Below, piece by piece: positions 43,418 to 52,906 of a stretch of 64,000 nucleotides of DNA. This DNA is from Roseivirga thermotolerans. GTDB lineage: Bacteria; Bacteroidota; Bacteroidia; Cytophagales; Cyclobacteriaceae. Each line of letters starts with the position of its first letter. Position 1 is the first letter of the stretch. Position numbers and translations under genes: made by a program. The stretch lies in contig NZ_BNAG01000003.1 of assembly GCF_014653175.1 (NCBI RefSeq), forward strand, positions 558,001-622,000. The letters run 5' to 3'. A model generated the notes under the pieces. The model made no database searches, had not been told where the DNA came from, and worked only from the letters and a program-made list of their open reading frames with translations.

Positions 43418-45721
43418 TTTTTTGCGGCCAATGCGCCTGAGTATAATTGGCAAAATGGTGAGGTCGAATAGTACGGCCAATAGAGCTGCAAGCACTATGA
43501 AAAAGCCCAGATAAAATGCGGCAGAAAAGCCTGAGGCAAGAAAGACGGCAAAACCCAGGGCAATAACTATTGAAGTAACCACAATGCTCTTACCCGTTTT
43601 TACGAAGGTGTTTTTAACCGCCTGTGATTGCTCTGAGCCTTGTCTTTCTTGTTGAAAACGTGCTATAAAATGTATGCTGTCGTCTACGGCTATGCCAAGG
43701 GCCACGGTAAAAATTATGGCAGTTGAAATATTTAGGTCTATGGCCAGCAGCCCCATACTACCAAACAGCAGGCAAATGGGAAGTACATTAGGTATTAGAG
43801 CTATGAATGCCAGCAACCAGCTTCGGAAGGCCAGGAGCACAAATATACCAATACAGAGTAAGGCAAAGCCCAAACCTTTAATCAGCGAGCGTACAACGTA
43901 ACTATCCGTTTTGTCAATAAGGTAAGAGGCTCCGGTAAGTTTGGCCTCGAGCCCATTCCCGTTTATTTGAGAAGCTAAAAACACATTTAGGCTGTCGTTT
44001 AGAGGGTGGTAATGAGCGCTTCCAAGGTCTTTGGTTCTTCCTACCATGCGAATCATTTTCCCGTTAATTGACTGTACGTTATTTCGTAAGGTGCGCAGTC
44101 GAGGGGAGTAGTAATAACGCCTTACTTTATCCAGATCATCGGTTTGTGGCAAGGTGGCATACTTACGGGCTCCACCGTAGAGCCCTGCATTTATTTCGCG
44201 AATAAGCGAAAGAGGAGATTGCACATGGGCCACTCCATATTTTTGTTGCAGATAGTTTTCAATGCGCCCCATCTTTTCCACTACTTCTGGTGAAAAAAGA
44301 TCAGCATTGTCGGAGAGCTTTATGCCCAGTTCAAAAGGTTTGTAACCATCATAGTTTTTGTCGAAATAGGCTACTTTTTCAAGTTCCGGCTCGTTGCGTT
44401 GCAGCCCCACAATCAGGCTGGTGGAGAGCTCAAGTTTAGAAATGCCCCAAACCGAAGCAAGGCAGAGCAGGAGCGTGCCGGCAACAATAAACCGGGGCCG
44501 TTGTAGAATTTGCCTGTGAAGGTTGTAAAGTGTGCGTTCCCACGAAAAACCAAATGCCGATGTGTTTTGAACGGTAGACGGATAAAAATAAAGGAGGGCC
44601 GGAAGACTAAGGAATGTAACCACAAAAGCCAGTAGCACACCCGCTGCCGTAAGTAAGCCAAACTCCTTGATGGGAGTTATGGGTAAAAAGAGCAGGCCAA
44701 GAAAGCCCGTTGCGGTGGTAGCGGAAGTTAAAAAAGTAGCCTTTCCAATGGTTTTTACAGCCAATCGTATGGCCTCTTGCTTGGGTAGAGCCTGTAACTT
44801 TAACTCGTCATATTTATGAACGAAATGAATGACATCCGAAAGAGCCACAACCAATAAAATGGGCGGAATCATCACCACCATCACATCAATAGGTTTGTTT
44901 AGCCAGGCCATTAGCCCCATGGTCCAGATCAGTGTGATGAGCAAAACAACGAGTGGAAGTATCAGTCCTTTCCAGCTTCTGAATAACAGAAAGAGAATCA
45001 GTACAATAACCAATAGCCCTAAACCCAAAAGACGGGATAGCTCCTTTTCCAACTTTAAGGTAAAATCGTATTGCATTTGAATTTTTCCGGAGATGACGAA
45101 GTCTTCCAGTCCGGCAGAAGAAAAATGATCAGACAGTTGAAGGTAAAAGGCATCGGCATCTGGCTTTGCCTCAAAGGTTTCATGTTCCAACCATAAAAGT
45201 ACCGAACCATCTTCTCTACCAAAGTAGTTGCCCAGCATTCCTAAAGAGTCTAGAACAGACGGTGTAAAACGGTTTATTTTGGGCAGCAATGGATAGGTGT
45301 TGATGCCAAAGGGAGTAATTTGTATGCCTTTCAGGTCTAAGGCGCTTTCTATACGTTTTACCTCGGGCCACTGATCAAGGGTTTGTTTATGGAGTTCAAC
45401 ACTATCGAGGAACGGTTGGGTGAGGCCTTCCTTGTTTTTTAGCACCACAAACAGAAAATCGTTGAATTGCCCAAACTCGTCAATGAACTCATTGTAATAG
45501 GCAAGGTCATCATCACCCTCGGGGAAAAAACTATTGAAGCTATAGTTGAACCGAAGGTCATTGAGTTTAGTACCAAAAAACAGGGTGATGGCCAACAGAA
45601 TGAATAAGTGCCAGCGCGCTTTGGAGGTGTTAAGATAAAAGCAGGTGGTTAAAAAAACTTCCCAGCCATTTTCCTTGTGATCTGACTTCGGTTTACCCAC
45701 ATTTTCCGTTAATTTGTTCAC
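43412..45721 (-). CDS. MMPL/RND-family transporter
   Basis: A 769-residue inner-membrane protein of the RND superfamily (MMPL/HAE-3 type). The starting codon is GTG at 45721. A first helix (about 34-53), a large periplasmic loop (54-220), five clustered helices (225-390) with the acidic region PPILLVVALSDVIHFVHKYD, a second periplasmic loop (430-605) and a second helix cluster with VALGIAVDDSIHFIARFQQE are visible. Such proteins move lipids, hopanoids or hydrophobic molecules. The C-terminus is basic (RRIGRKKL). Divergent from thyA with 30 bases between starts. Confidence 0.9.
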   Translation of the reverse strand: MNKLTENVGKPKSDHKENGWEVFLTTCFYLNTSKARWHLFILLAITLFFGTKLNDLRFNYSFNSFFPEGDDDLAYYNEFIDEFGQFNDFLFVVLKNKEGLTQPFLDSVELHKQTLDQWPEVKRIESALDLKGIQITPFGINTYPLLPKINRFTPSVLDSLGMLGNYFGREDGSVLLWLEHETFEAKPDADAFYLQLSDHFSSAGLEDFVISGKIQMQYDFTLKLEKELSRLLGLGLLVIVLILFLLFRSWKGLILPLVVLLITLIWTMGLMAWLNKPIDVMVVMIPPILLVVALSDVIHFVHKYDELKLQALPKQEAIRLAVKTIGKATFLTSATTATGFLGLLFLPITPIKEFGLLTAAGVLLAFVVTFLSLPALLYFYPSTVQNTSAFGFSWERTLYNLHRQILQRPRFIVAGTLLLCLASVWGISKLELSTSLIVGLQRNEPELEKVAYFDKNYDGYKPFELGIKLSDNADLFSPEVVEKMGRIENYLQQKYGVAHVQSPLSLIREINAGLYGGARKYATLPQTDDLDKVRRYYYSPRLRTLRNNVQSINGKMIRMVGRTKDLGSAHYHPLNDSLNVFLASQINGNGLEAKLTGASYLIDKTDSYVVRSLIKGLGFALLCIGIFVLLAFRSWLLAFIALIPNVLPICLLFGSMGLLAIDLNISTAIIFTVALGIAVDDSIHFIARFQQERQGSEQSQAVKNTFVKTGKSIVVTSIVIALGFAVFLASGFSAAFYLGFFIVLAALLAVLFDLTILPIILRRIGRKKL

Positions 45722-45726
45722 TAGTT

Positions 45727-45734
45727 CAAATCTA
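45727..45734 (-). promoter_or_regulatory. candidate -7 box for the MMPL gene
   Basis: On the minus strand TAGATTTG fits TAnnTTTG and ends five bases before the GTG start, which would again give a leaderless mRNA. The -33 partner is poor (TTG at a spacing of 23). Confidence 0.38.
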
Positions 45735-45751
45735 AAAATACCCTACAGAAA

Positions 45752-46546
45752 ATGAGGCAATACCACGAATTGTTGAGACATATTTTGGAGAATGGAGTGG
45801 ACAAGGGCGATAGAACCGGCACTGGTACCCGAAGCGTGTTTGGGTATCAGATGCGATTCGATTTGTCCGAAGGCTTTCCGGTGGTAACGACTAAAAAACT
45901 CCATCTGCGGTCTATTATTCATGAATTGCTTTGGTTTCTAAAAGGAGATACGAACATTAAGTACCTGAAAGATCATGGGGTGCGAATATGGGATGAATGG
46001 GCAGATGAGAATGGTGACCTAGGGCCTGTTTATGGCTACCAATGGCGGCATTGGCCCGATGGCAAAGGAGGTACAATTGACCAGATTACCAAAGTGGTTG
46101 AAAGCATTAAAAATAACCCTAATTCGCGCAGGCATATTGTGAGTGCCTGGAATGTGGCCGATGTAGATCATATGGCTCTGCCTCCCTGTCATACCATGTT
46201 TCAATTCTACGTGGCCAATGGTAAGCTCAGCTGTCAGCTTTACCAACGGTCGGCCGATGTCTTTTTAGGGGTTCCTTTCAACATAGCCTCCTATGCCTTA
46301 CTCGTGTTAATGATAGCGCAGGTTTGTGATCTGGAGCCGGGCGAGTTTGTTCACACTTTTGGCGATGCTCACCTCTATTCCAATCACTTCGATCAGGCCA
46401 GGTTACAGTTAACAAGAGACTTTAGGCCTCTGCCAACAATGAAACTGAATCCTGAAGTGAAGGATCTGTTTTCATTTACCTATGAGGATTTTGAACTAAT
46501 AGGTTACGATCCGCATCCGCATATTAAGGCCGAAGTAGCTGTGTAA
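45752..46546 (+). CDS. thyA: thymidylate synthase
   Basis: Makes dTMP from dUMP using methylene-tetrahydrofolate. The 264-residue length and sequence match ThyA closely: [13 protein letters not shown] near the start, the [20 protein letters not shown] region, the catalytic cysteine in [12 protein letters not shown] (Cys146, same number as in E. coli), [20 protein letters not shown] and [10 protein letters not shown]. It is a single gene between divergent MMPL and a convergent aminotransferase gene, which it overlaps by 23 bases. Confidence 0.97.
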   Translation: MRQYHELLRHILENGVDKGDRTGTGTRSVFGYQMRFDLSEGFPVVTTKKLHLRSIIHELLWFLKGDTNIKYLKDHGVRIWDEWADENGDLGPVYGYQWRHWPDGKGGTIDQITKVVESIKNNPNSRRHIVSAWNVADVDHMALPPCHTMFQFYVANGKLSCQLYQRSADVFLGVPFNIASYALLVLMIAQVCDLEPGEFVHTFGDAHLYSNHFDQARLQLTRDFRPLPTMKLNPEVKDLFSFTYEDFELIGYDPHPHIKAEVAV

Positions 46547-47354
46547 GTATTGGCTTTAAAAAAGCCAGAGGGTTCTCTTTCCTTTGAGTACTATTCATAA
46601 AGTGAGAATAATACCTGATGCCCGATGCATTGGTAGTGAAAATACATTGTGCTGTTGGGAGTACCTCAGGGTTGGCTTTTACCTCATTCACTACCATGTC
46701 GGCCTTTTCGGCTTTTTCAAGCACAGCCCTTCGCATAATACCTTCTATACAGCCGGTGTCTAAAGAAGGAGTAAATAGCTCACCATTGGTTACCCAAAAC
46801 AAGTTGGCCATGCTGGCTTCTGCCAGGTGTCCTTCGGTACTTAGTAACACAATCTCATCCCATTCATTTTCTGCCCTTTCTTTTCCTGCCAGTACATAGT
46901 CTATGGCATTTGTTCTTTTGGCAAAGGAGTAGAGGGTATGCCGGGTGGTAATGGTTTGGCTCAAGCCAATAGTGCCTAGGCCTTCAAAAAAAGGTTTGTG
47001 AGAGGGCTTGCACTCCAACAGAAAGCTGCAGCTGTTTTGCTCCGGGGCATACAGTCCGCCTTCATTTCTCCATACTATGAGCTTGGTTCGTGTGGTGCCT
47101 TTAACAGCATTCTCTTTGCACAATTGCTCAATACTGTCGCGCACATAGTTGGGGGTCAACACTTCAGGAGCCTTCATGCCGTAGACCGCGGAGGCACGCA
47201 ACAGCCTTTCCAAATGCCAATCAATTAAATCAATTCTGTCCGGGCCTGTAACAATCGTTTCGAATAGGCCGTCTCCATAACAAAATGCACGATTGCTTGT
47301 TAAAATCAGCGGTTTGGAAGTGTCAATAATTCGGGAGTTAAATATTGCTTTCAT
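46524..47354 (-). CDS. class IV aminotransferase family protein (ADC lyase/BCAT-like)
   Basis: A 276-residue fold-type IV PLP enzyme. The entry segment is [20 protein letters not shown] followed by YGDGLFETI; the cofactor lysine is expected in [19 protein letters not shown], and [20 protein letters not shown] and [19 protein letters not shown] are typical cofactor contacts. The length and the DGLFET motif suit 4-amino-4-deoxychorismate lyase (PabC) as well as branched-chain or D-amino-acid aminotransferases; the convergent neighbour thyA uses folate, but that is weak evidence for PabC. The sequence alone does not settle the substrate. Confidence 0.85.
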   Translation of the reverse strand: MKAIFNSRIIDTSKPLILTSNRAFCYGDGLFETIVTGPDRIDLIDWHLERLLRASAVYGMKAPEVLTPNYVRDSIEQLCKENAVKGTTRTKLIVWRNEGGLYAPEQNSCSFLLECKPSHKPFFEGLGTIGLSQTITTRHTLYSFAKRTNAIDYVLAGKERAENEWDEIVLLSTEGHLAEASMANLFWVTNGELFTPSLDTGCIEGIMRRAVLEKAEKADMVVNEVKANPEVLPTAQCIFTTNASGIRYYSHFMNSTQRKENPLAFLKPILTQLLRP

Positions 47355-47436
47355 GGAGGGTATTCACCTTTCAAACATAATCGAAAATCAAGTAGGGCAT
47401 ATTTATCTAATATTGAAAACATAATTTGGATGATCT

Positions 47437-48114
47437 ATGGCAGAGCAAAGTAGTGTGTTTGATATGATTGGTCCTGTAATGATAGGCCCCTCCAGTTCTC
47501 ACACCGCTGGAGTTGTTAGAATAGGGCGTGTAGCCCGCAAGATTTTAGGTAAGGCTCCTGAAACTGCCGACATAACGTTTTACAATTCTTTTGCCAGAAC
47601 CTATGAAGGCCATGGCTCTGACCGTGCAATTATTGCCGGACTAATGGATTTTAAAACAGACGATGACCGGATTAAAACCGCCCTCGACCTGGCCAAAGAA
47701 GCTGGCTTTCAGTACAAGTTTAAGTCGGTAGGCAATGCATCTGTTATGCATCCAAATACGGTTAAGGTGGTAGCTACCAGTGGAGACCGCACCATTGAGG
47801 TGGTGGGTGAGAGCCGTGGTGGCGGGGTGATAAAAATTGGCAGTGTAAACGGTTTTGGAGTAGGGTTCAATGCCAACCTGAGTACAATGATTATAATGGC
47901 AGCCGATAAAAAAGGAGCTATTGCCTTTATTGCCACAGTTTTAGCCAATGAAGATTGCAACATTGCCTCCATGGCGGTTAACCGAAAAGGTAAGAACGAC
48001 CGAGCCTGTCACGTGATAGAAATGGATTCTAAACCCTCGCAGGTAACCATCGATTTTCTGAAACATTTGAGCTGGATAAATGAGGTCATATTTATTCCGG
48101 ATATAGATTTTTAA
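47437..48114 (+). CDS. sdaAB: L-serine ammonia-lyase, iron-sulfur-dependent, beta subunit
   Basis: Beta chain of the two-chain iron-sulfur L-serine dehydratase, which turns serine into pyruvate and ammonia. The 225-residue protein has the signature GPSSSHTAGVVRIG (about residues 16-29), FYNSFARTYEGHGSDRAIIA, and a C-terminal ACT domain (about 150-225; AFIATVLANEDCNIASMAVN). The catalytic alpha chain (sdaAA) is not beside it and must lie elsewhere. It is followed after nine bases by the TolC-like gene, so a shared transcript is possible but not functionally meaningful. Confidence 0.93.
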   Translation: MAEQSSVFDMIGPVMIGPSSSHTAGVVRIGRVARKILGKAPETADITFYNSFARTYEGHGSDRAIIAGLMDFKTDDDRIKTALDLAKEAGFQYKFKSVGNASVMHPNTVKVVATSGDRTIEVVGESRGGGVIKIGSVNGFGVGFNANLSTMIIMAADKKGAIAFIATVLANEDCNIASMAVNRKGKNDRACHVIEMDSKPSQVTIDFLKHLSWINEVIFIPDIDF

Positions 48115-48123
48115 ATACAAATC

Positions 48124-49578
48124 ATGAAGTTGAAAAAAACAATAATTTTTGGGCTGGGAATGCTCCTGAGCTTTCACCTGGCTCAAAGTCAGGAAGGTCA
48201 AACAACTTTCACTCTGGAAGAGTGTATTAATTACGCCTGGGAAAACAACCTGAGCGTAAGAAGCAATCAACTAAACCAATTGGGCAATGAAATAGCCCTG
48301 AAGCAATCCAGATTTGCCCTGTTGCCAAGCGTAAGTGCCAACGGAAGCGTGGGTAAATCGTTCGGTAGAAGTATTGATCCGGTATCTAACTCCTTTGTGA
48401 GTCAGGATTTCACTACCGGAGGTCTCTCTGCTAGTTCGTCTGTGGTACTCTACAGCGGAGGAGCTCTTAGAAATACCATTAAAAGAAATGAGCTGAATCT
48501 GGAAGCCAGCGGATTAGACCTTGAAAAAGCTAAGAACGACATAGGCTTGCAGGTGGCGACTAACTTTCTAAACGTACTGCTCAATCAGGAACAACTGCAA
48601 AATGCAAGGTACCAGCGAGAGGCTACAGCCGCACAATTAGATCGTACAACCAAATTGGTGCAGGCGGGCTCTCTGCCCATTACCAATCAGCTCGATTTAG
48701 AGTCTCAGTTGGCTTCTAACGAAGTTCAGGTAGTGAATGCCGAAAACGCTTTGAACCTGGCTATGCTTAATTTGAAGCAGGCCATGCAGATGCCAGCAGA
48801 GGTAAACCTTCAGTTGGAGGCACCAACCCTGGAGATTGAATCAGTTAGGCTGGCTATGAGCAACCCTTCTAAGATTTATGAAATAGCGCTAGACAATCAA
48901 CCCGATGTAAAGAGTGCCGAACTGGGAATACAGAGCAGTGATATGGATGTAAAAATTTCTAAAGGAGCTTTCCTGCCCACCTTGTCATTGAGCGGTAGTA
49001 TTTCTACCAACTATTCCGATCAGGCAAGGCAGCTTACCGGTACACAAGAGGTTGTTGTGCCTGCCCAGGAAATTGGCTTTGTGCAAGGGACCAACGAGAC
49101 CGTTTTTTCCAATCCAAGAACGCAAACCGTGCCCGTATTTTCTGATTCATACAGGTTTACTGACCAGTTTAATGATAACCTGGGGCAATCTGTTCGGGTA
49201 AACCTGAGCATCCCTATCTTCAACCGTTATGGAAATACCGCCAACCTACAGCGTGCAGAGATTAATAAGCAGCGTGCAGAAATTCAGGCCCAAACGGTGA
49301 AAAATACACTGAGACAAAACATTGAGTCGGCTTATAACACGGCTTTGGCCGCTTTGAAGTCTTACGAAGCTTCTCAAAAGCGAGTAGCGGCCCTCGAAGA
49401 ATCATTCCGGGCCACTGAGCAAAGGTACAATGCAGGTAGTGCCAATTTTGTGGACTATCAGGTGGCCAACAACAACTTATTTGCAGCCAGAACTGACCTT
49501 GTTCGGGCCAAGTACGAATACATATTCCGTGCAAAAATTTTAGACTTTTATTTGGGTAACCCAATCACTTTAGATTAA
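48124..49578 (+). CDS. TolC-family outer-membrane efflux protein
   Basis: A 484-residue exported protein with signal MKLKKTIIFGLGMLLSFHLA and mature N-terminus near QSQEG. The TolC fold shows as two repeats of long helical hairpins (about residues 30-260 and 265-480), with FTLEECINYAWENNLSVRSN at the start of the first, and TPSLSL-like strand breaks such as GAFLPTLSLSGSI. It forms the outer-membrane channel of a tripartite pump and pairs with the adaptor gene starting 10 bases later. No pump gene follows. Confidence 0.9.
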   Translation: MKLKKTIIFGLGMLLSFHLAQSQEGQTTFTLEECINYAWENNLSVRSNQLNQLGNEIALKQSRFALLPSVSANGSVGKSFGRSIDPVSNSFVSQDFTTGGLSASSSVVLYSGGALRNTIKRNELNLEASGLDLEKAKNDIGLQVATNFLNVLLNQEQLQNARYQREATAAQLDRTTKLVQAGSLPITNQLDLESQLASNEVQVVNAENALNLAMLNLKQAMQMPAEVNLQLEAPTLEIESVRLAMSNPSKIYEIALDNQPDVKSAELGIQSSDMDVKISKGAFLPTLSLSGSISTNYSDQARQLTGTQEVVVPAQEIGFVQGTNETVFSNPRTQTVPVFSDSYRFTDQFNDNLGQSVRVNLSIPIFNRYGNTANLQRAEINKQRAEIQAQTVKNTLRQNIESAYNTALAALKSYEASQKRVAALEESFRATEQRYNAGSANFVDYQVANNNLFAARTDLVRAKYEYIFRAKILDFYLGNPITLD

Positions 49579-49588
49579 GAACAACAAC

Positions 49589-50965
49589 ATGGCTAAGAAG
49601 AAAAAAGGATCGAATCGAATTGTCTGGATACTACTGATAGCAGTAGCTGCCATTATGATATTTGCTATTGTAGGTAAGCAAGCAGGCTTTATTGGTGGTG
49701 CGAAAACCTTGTCTGTAGAAATGGCAAAGGTAAGCCGTAACACCATTATAGAAAAAGTTACTGCTTCGGGCGTGGTTCAGCCAGTAACAGAAATTATCAT
49801 AAGCCCCGATGTTGCAGGGGAAATTATAGAATTGAATGTAGAAGAAGGAGACTTTGTCAATGAAGGCATGGTGCTGGTTAAAATCAGACCTGATAACTTA
49901 CAGTCAGCCTTAGATAGAGCTCAGGCCAACCTTAACCAACAATTGGCCAACCTAGCCTCTGCCAAGGCCAACAAGGCCCGCAGCGAGGCACAGCTCACTC
50001 AGGCAGAACTTGCTTTCAAAAGGGCAGAGCAATTGAGAAAAGAGAATGTGATTTCAGATGCCGATTTTGAAACGGCTCAGTCTAACTATCTCACGGCCAA
50101 GTATAACCTGGAGGCGGCAGAAGAAAGCGTGAAGGCAGCCGAATACATTATCAAATCGAGCCAAGCCACAGTTGATGAAGCTAAGGAAAACGTGAGGCTC
50201 ACGGTGGTTACGGCTCCTGCCAGTGGTACAATTTCTAAACTCAACGTAGAGAAGGGAGAGCGTGTGGTAGGTACTCAGCAAATGGCCGGTACAGAAATGA
50301 TGCGTCTGGCAGACCTTAACCAAATGCAGGTTGAAGTAGATGTAAACGAGAATGACATTATTCGAGTGAGTGTGGGTGATACCTCAATTATTGATGTGGA
50401 TTCTTACTCTCAGATGGATAAAAAGTTTAAGGGTATAGTCACTCAAATTGCAAACACGGCTAATCCAAAAGCTTCGGCCGATGCGGTTACAGAGTTCAAA
50501 GTAGAAATAAGAATTCTCAACGAGAGTTTTACCGACCTGCTATCGGAAATTAATGGTCCTTCACCTTTCCGTCCGGGTATGACAGCCAGTGTTGAGATTA
50601 TCACTACAACCAAGCAGAATGTACTTTCAGTGCCCTTAGCGGCTGTAACTACCCGTAATCCTAACCTCAAAGGAGCCAACGGAGAAAATGATAATGAGAC
50701 AACAGCTACACCGGCCTCTAACCGACTGGCCAGTGAAGACAACCTCAAAGAAGTTGTTTTTGTAAATGAAGGGGGAGTGGCTAAAATGGTAGAGGTAACA
50801 ACCGGCATTAGCGACTTCGACAATATTGAGATACTATCCGGTTTAGATGAAGGTCAGGAGGTTATTTCAGGGCCATTCTTTGTAGTGTCTAAGCGATTGA
50901 AGGATGGGGATTTGGTAGAAAAAATGCAAGCCAAAAAGCCGGCTGCTGCTCCTGCAACGAACTAA
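49589..50965 (+). CDS. periplasmic adaptor protein (HlyD/MacA-type) of a tripartite pump
   Basis: A 458-residue membrane-fusion protein: cytoplasmic basic start KKKKGSNR, one transmembrane helix (about residues 10-26), lipoyl-type half motifs flanking a long coiled-coil hairpin (about 60-210; DLNVE...GDFVNEGMVLVKIRPD, then TVVTAPASGTISKLNVEKGE), a beta-barrel domain with DVNENDIIRVSVGD, and a membrane-proximal domain. It carries its partner TolC-like gene upstream. A MacB-type permease with its ATPase would be expected next, but a terminator follows instead. The unlinked permease at 36620 could be one candidate. Confidence 0.9.
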   Translation: MAKKKKGSNRIVWILLIAVAAIMIFAIVGKQAGFIGGAKTLSVEMAKVSRNTIIEKVTASGVVQPVTEIIISPDVAGEIIELNVEEGDFVNEGMVLVKIRPDNLQSALDRAQANLNQQLANLASAKANKARSEAQLTQAELAFKRAEQLRKENVISDADFETAQSNYLTAKYNLEAAEESVKAAEYIIKSSQATVDEAKENVRLTVVTAPASGTISKLNVEKGERVVGTQQMAGTEMMRLADLNQMQVEVDVNENDIIRVSVGDTSIIDVDSYSQMDKKFKGIVTQIANTANPKASADAVTEFKVEIRILNESFTDLLSEINGPSPFRPGMTASVEIITTTKQNVLSVPLAAVTTRNPNLKGANGENDNETTATPASNRLASEDNLKEVVFVNEGGVAKMVEVTTGISDFDNIEILSGLDEGQEVISGPFFVVSKRLKDGDLVEKMQAKKPAAAPATN

Positions 50966-50994
50966 TTAATACAGACTCATAATTATCAATTAAG

Positions 50995-51020
50995 AAGCAC
51001 TCCTAAAGGGGTGCTTTTTT
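50995..51020 (+). terminator. intrinsic terminator after the TolC-adaptor pair
   Basis: AAGCACTCC and GGGGTGCTT pair over nine bases (one G-T pair) around a TAAA loop, followed by TTTTTT. It starts 30 bases after the adaptor stop codon. Confidence 0.75.
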
Positions 51021-51056
51021 GTTGAATACGGATGACCAAAAGTTTTGCAGATAAGG

Positions 51057-51638
51057 TTAGACCTGCGAAGTGAATGACCTTAGCGTTTTGTATAGCCTAT
51101 GAAGCGGCAGCCCCATCACATTGTAATAGTCGCCCTCAATTTTATGTATACCAATCATGCCAATCCATTCCTGAATGCCATAGGCTCCTGCTTTATCGAA
51201 AGGCTTATAAAGGTCTATGTAATGGTCTATTTCAGCGGCTTCGAGAACATCGAAGTAGACCAATGTACTTTCTGAAAATGAGGTGATTTTATTTTGGGTT
51301 TTGAGACATACGGCTGTGATTACCTGGTGACTATTGCCGGAAAGAGCCTGCAGCATGGTTTTGGCATCATCTCGGTTGGCCGGTTTAGCCAACGCCCTGC
51401 CATCGCATATCACAACCGTATCGGAAGTAATAACCAATTCTGAGTCTAGTAGGTCATCAAAAGCTTCGGCCTTCTTTCTGGCAATGAACTCTGCCATTTG
51501 GGTGGCTTCCAGATGAGTAGGGAATGTTTCGTCAACAGGCCTAACCCGAACTTCGAAGTCAAGCCCCAGGTTCTTTAGTAGCTCCTGCCTTCTGGGAGAT
51601 TTACTCCCAAGGATTAAACGGTAGGGTAAATTCATCAT
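51057..51638 (-). CDS. maf: Maf-type nucleoside triphosphate pyrophosphatase
   Basis: House-cleaning nucleotide pyrophosphatase that removes modified or non-canonical NTPs. The 193-residue protein has the family signature LILGSKSPRRQELLKNLGLD at residues 8-27, then VRPVDETFP, TSDTVVICDGRALAKP, and a final YNVMGLPLHRLY. The start is M1 at 51638 or the adjacent M2. Either way it overlaps the preceding DUF1015 gene by 35-38 bases, an unusually long same-strand overlap. It is the third gene of the accC-DUF1015-maf run. Confidence 0.92.
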   Translation of the reverse strand: MMNLPYRLILGSKSPRRQELLKNLGLDFEVRVRPVDETFPTHLEATQMAEFIARKKAEAFDDLLDSELVITSDTVVICDGRALAKPANRDDAKTMLQALSGNSHQVITAVCLKTQNKITSFSESTLVYFDVLEAAEIDHYIDLYKPFDKAGAYGIQEWIGMIGIHKIEGDYYNVMGLPLHRLYKTLRSFTSQV

Positions 51639-52905
51639 CCTTTATAGATCCGAATAAATAGCCACAAATCACTTTTGGGTAAAAATATGTCGATTTTTGA
51701 GGTAATGTATAACCGGAATGACATACCTCCCTTACCGTGTCCATGCTTATTTCTTTGGTTATGATGGCAAACTGGGCTTCGTTGCGAATGGTTTTGCTCA
51801 GGCAGGTGGCGAAATTTCTTTCGAAAGAAATGTTTCTGGATTTTCGCTGGTCTTTGCCTTTTATACCAAGTGCTTTCTCTATGATGAAGTAGTGCATCAC
51901 GGTAAGATCCAGCCGCTTTACAACCTCTGGGAAATTCCACTCCATTGCATCCAGTGCTTCAGGCTTCAGTCGTACTTTAAAGGTTTCATCTTTAAAAAGA
52001 AGACCAAAAGCCCATTGCTTACCCAGAATTATCTCCGTAATGTCATACGGGTTTTCTATAGGGCGAATGAAGAAATAAGGCTCCAGCTTCTTCATAAACT
52101 CCTCTCGGCTAAAATCGTTAATGCCGTTTATGAGTCGGTGAGTCGGCAGAATGCGAAGATCATCAGCCTCGCCATTGGTGAGGTACATAAGGTGAAAATT
52201 AAAGCCTTCATGTCCTCCGGATCCTTGTTTTTCTACCATCTCCTGCCTGTACTGTATGGAGCTCTCCAGGCGGTGATGACCATCGGCAAGAATGATTTTC
52301 TCAGGGCCTAGTTTGTCGATGAACTTTTGAATAATGTTTCGATCGTGGATCACTGAAAGTACATCTTTTACTCCTTGGTAGTCTTCCGTTTCATAAATAG
52401 GGTTTAGCTGGCTTTCATCCATGTATTGCTCCAGCTCAAAGTCAGGATCGAAGTATAGACCGTGAGTAGGACTAACGTTCAGTTCTGTTGCTTTCAATAC
52501 TTCCACACGATCGGCTACCGAGTGAGGGATGGTGTTTTCATGCCTTAAAATAACGGAGTCAGGTTTTCCCCAATCAGTGGCTTCTATGAAGCTAACGAAC
52601 CCCTTTCTTACGTAATTTTTATCGCTTCCCGGTAGGGCAAAATGCTGGTAATACACATAAATTCCGGGAATTGGGTCTTGCTCAATTATTCCTTTCTCTT
52701 TCCACTGGGTAATGGTATGCCGTGCTTCTAGCGGACTTTCCGAGTTCAATGGAACGCTCAGGTGTATGCTGTTGTAAGGTATAGCATATAGAGCGTCTCG
52801 CTGTTTTTCGGAAATCACATCGAACAGCGGAGAGGTTAGCTCATCTATAGTACGAGATAGCTCCTTGTTGTATCTCCATGCCCTAAAGGGTAGAATTTTC
52901 GCCAT
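51601..52905 (-). CDS. DUF1015 family protein
   Basis: A 434-residue soluble protein of the DUF1015 (HTH/kinase-like) family. Conserved features visible are ILPFRAWRYN at the start, YYQHFALPG, the VILRHENTIPHSVADRVEVL segment, ILADGHHRLESS, and the final GYTLPQKSTYFYPKVICGYL. The family is widespread and of unknown function; in Thermotoga and others it has been linked to sugar or serine kinases, which I would not carry over. The gene starts one base after the accC stop and overlaps maf at its end. Confidence 0.85.
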   Translation of the reverse strand: MAKILPFRAWRYNKELSRTIDELTSPLFDVISEKQRDALYAIPYNSIHLSVPLNSESPLEARHTITQWKEKGIIEQDPIPGIYVYYQHFALPGSDKNYVRKGFVSFIEATDWGKPDSVILRHENTIPHSVADRVEVLKATELNVSPTHGLYFDPDFELEQYMDESQLNPIYETEDYQGVKDVLSVIHDRNIIQKFIDKLGPEKIILADGHHRLESSIQYRQEMVEKQGSGGHEGFNFHLMYLTNGEADDLRILPTHRLINGINDFSREEFMKKLEPYFFIRPIENPYDITEIILGKQWAFGLLFKDETFKVRLKPEALDAMEWNFPEVVKRLDLTVMHYFIIEKALGIKGKDQRKSRNISFERNFATCLSKTIRNEAQFAIITKEISMDTVREVCHSGYTLPQKSTYFYPKVICGYLFGSIKDDEFTLPFNPWE

Positions 52906-52906
52906 A

